Source: Candidatus Thioglobus sp. (GTDB taxonomy: Bacteria > Pseudomonadota > Gammaproteobacteria > PS1 > Pseudothioglobaceae). From it: a stretch of DNA of 6,696 bases. Numbering within the stretch: the first letter of the stretch is position 1; each line of letters starts with the position of its first letter. This document shows, piece by piece, positions 6,581-6,696 of this stretch. The notes below the pieces were generated by a model. It had not been told where the DNA came from and made no database searches. It was given only the letters and a program-made list of their open reading frames with translations. Where the stretch lies: positions 1 through 6,696 of the forward strand of contig JAAOIF010000062.1 in assembly GCA_015163925.1 (NCBI GenBank), given 5' to 3'. The translations under genes and the position numbers were made by a program.

Positions 6581-6694
6581 CATATAGAAAAATAACATAA
6601 TCGGCATCCACATTGCAATTACTTTGCCGATTACATCTTTTGACATCATCGCGCCGATAACGCCTAATGAAACCATCCAGTTGCAAAGCATTGC
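6581..6694 (-). CDS. Formate/nitrite transporter (FNT) family fragment, partial at both ends
   Basis: A minus-strand frame of 38 codons enters from the right edge. It contains C-N-W-M-V-S-L (about residues 4-10), S-K-D-V-I-G-K (18-24) and W-M-P-I-M-L-F-F-Y-M (29-38). This matches the FNT-family stretch N-W-L-V-C-L-A ... D-x-x-G-K ... x-x-P-I-x-x-F, normally followed by G-F-E-H-S-[VI]-x-N-M. FNT proteins are pentameric inner-membrane channels for formate, nitrite or hydrosulfide; this piece is too short to choose the substrate. The G-F-E-H-S motif is cut off by the join at 6580, and the rest of the gene lies outside the window. Confidence 0.65.
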
Positions 6695-6696
6695 TT

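Noticed and set aside
6415..6600. A stand-alone 61-residue plus-strand gene
   Set aside because: Its first third is antisense dnaQ, its middle is a TrpE-like fragment and its end is antisense to the transporter fragment, so it spans two joins.

Overview
The window reads as AT-leaning chromosomal DNA of an uncultured gammaproteobacterium. The inference rests on recalled family sequences: methionine aminopeptidase, HtpX, AspRS and DnaQ all keep long stretches typical of gammaproteobacterial housekeeping proteins. DUF502 directly before aspS, and a Pro-Arg-His tRNA cluster, fit the same group. No database search was possible.

Layout: (1) 1-1479, plus strand: the 3' part of a large surface or secreted protein built from Ig-like (BIG2-type) repeats, ending in a fibronectin III-like domain. 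(2) 1477-5831, minus strand: one coherent housekeeping block. In transcription order it holds the end of dnaQ, a promoter, tRNA-Pro(TGG), tRNA-Arg(TCT), tRNA-His(GTG), htpX, map, a DUF502 membrane protein and aspS. (3) dnaQ continues to about 6440. (4) 6448-6580, plus strand: a short internal piece of an anthranilate synthase component I-like gene. (5) 6581-6696, minus strand: an internal piece of a formate/nitrite transporter-family gene.

The block combines protein maturation and quality control (MetAP, HtpX), translation (three tRNAs, AspRS) and replication fidelity (DnaQ). AspRS carries His at the OB-fold position that marks non-discriminating enzymes, so the cell may make Asn-tRNA(Asn) by transamidation.

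The most notable result concerns sequence integrity, not new biology. At three places (about 1480-1486, 6441-6448 and 6580) two recognisable genes are cut mid-sequence and joined in opposite orientations. aspS also carries a one-base frameshift confined to about 20 bases. Coding style looks alike on both sides of each join, so the pieces probably come from the same genome. Inverted chimeras of this kind are known from multiple-displacement amplification of single cells; misassembly or real rearrangement are alternatives. I found no CRISPR array, transposase, phage gene, defence system or convincing new system.
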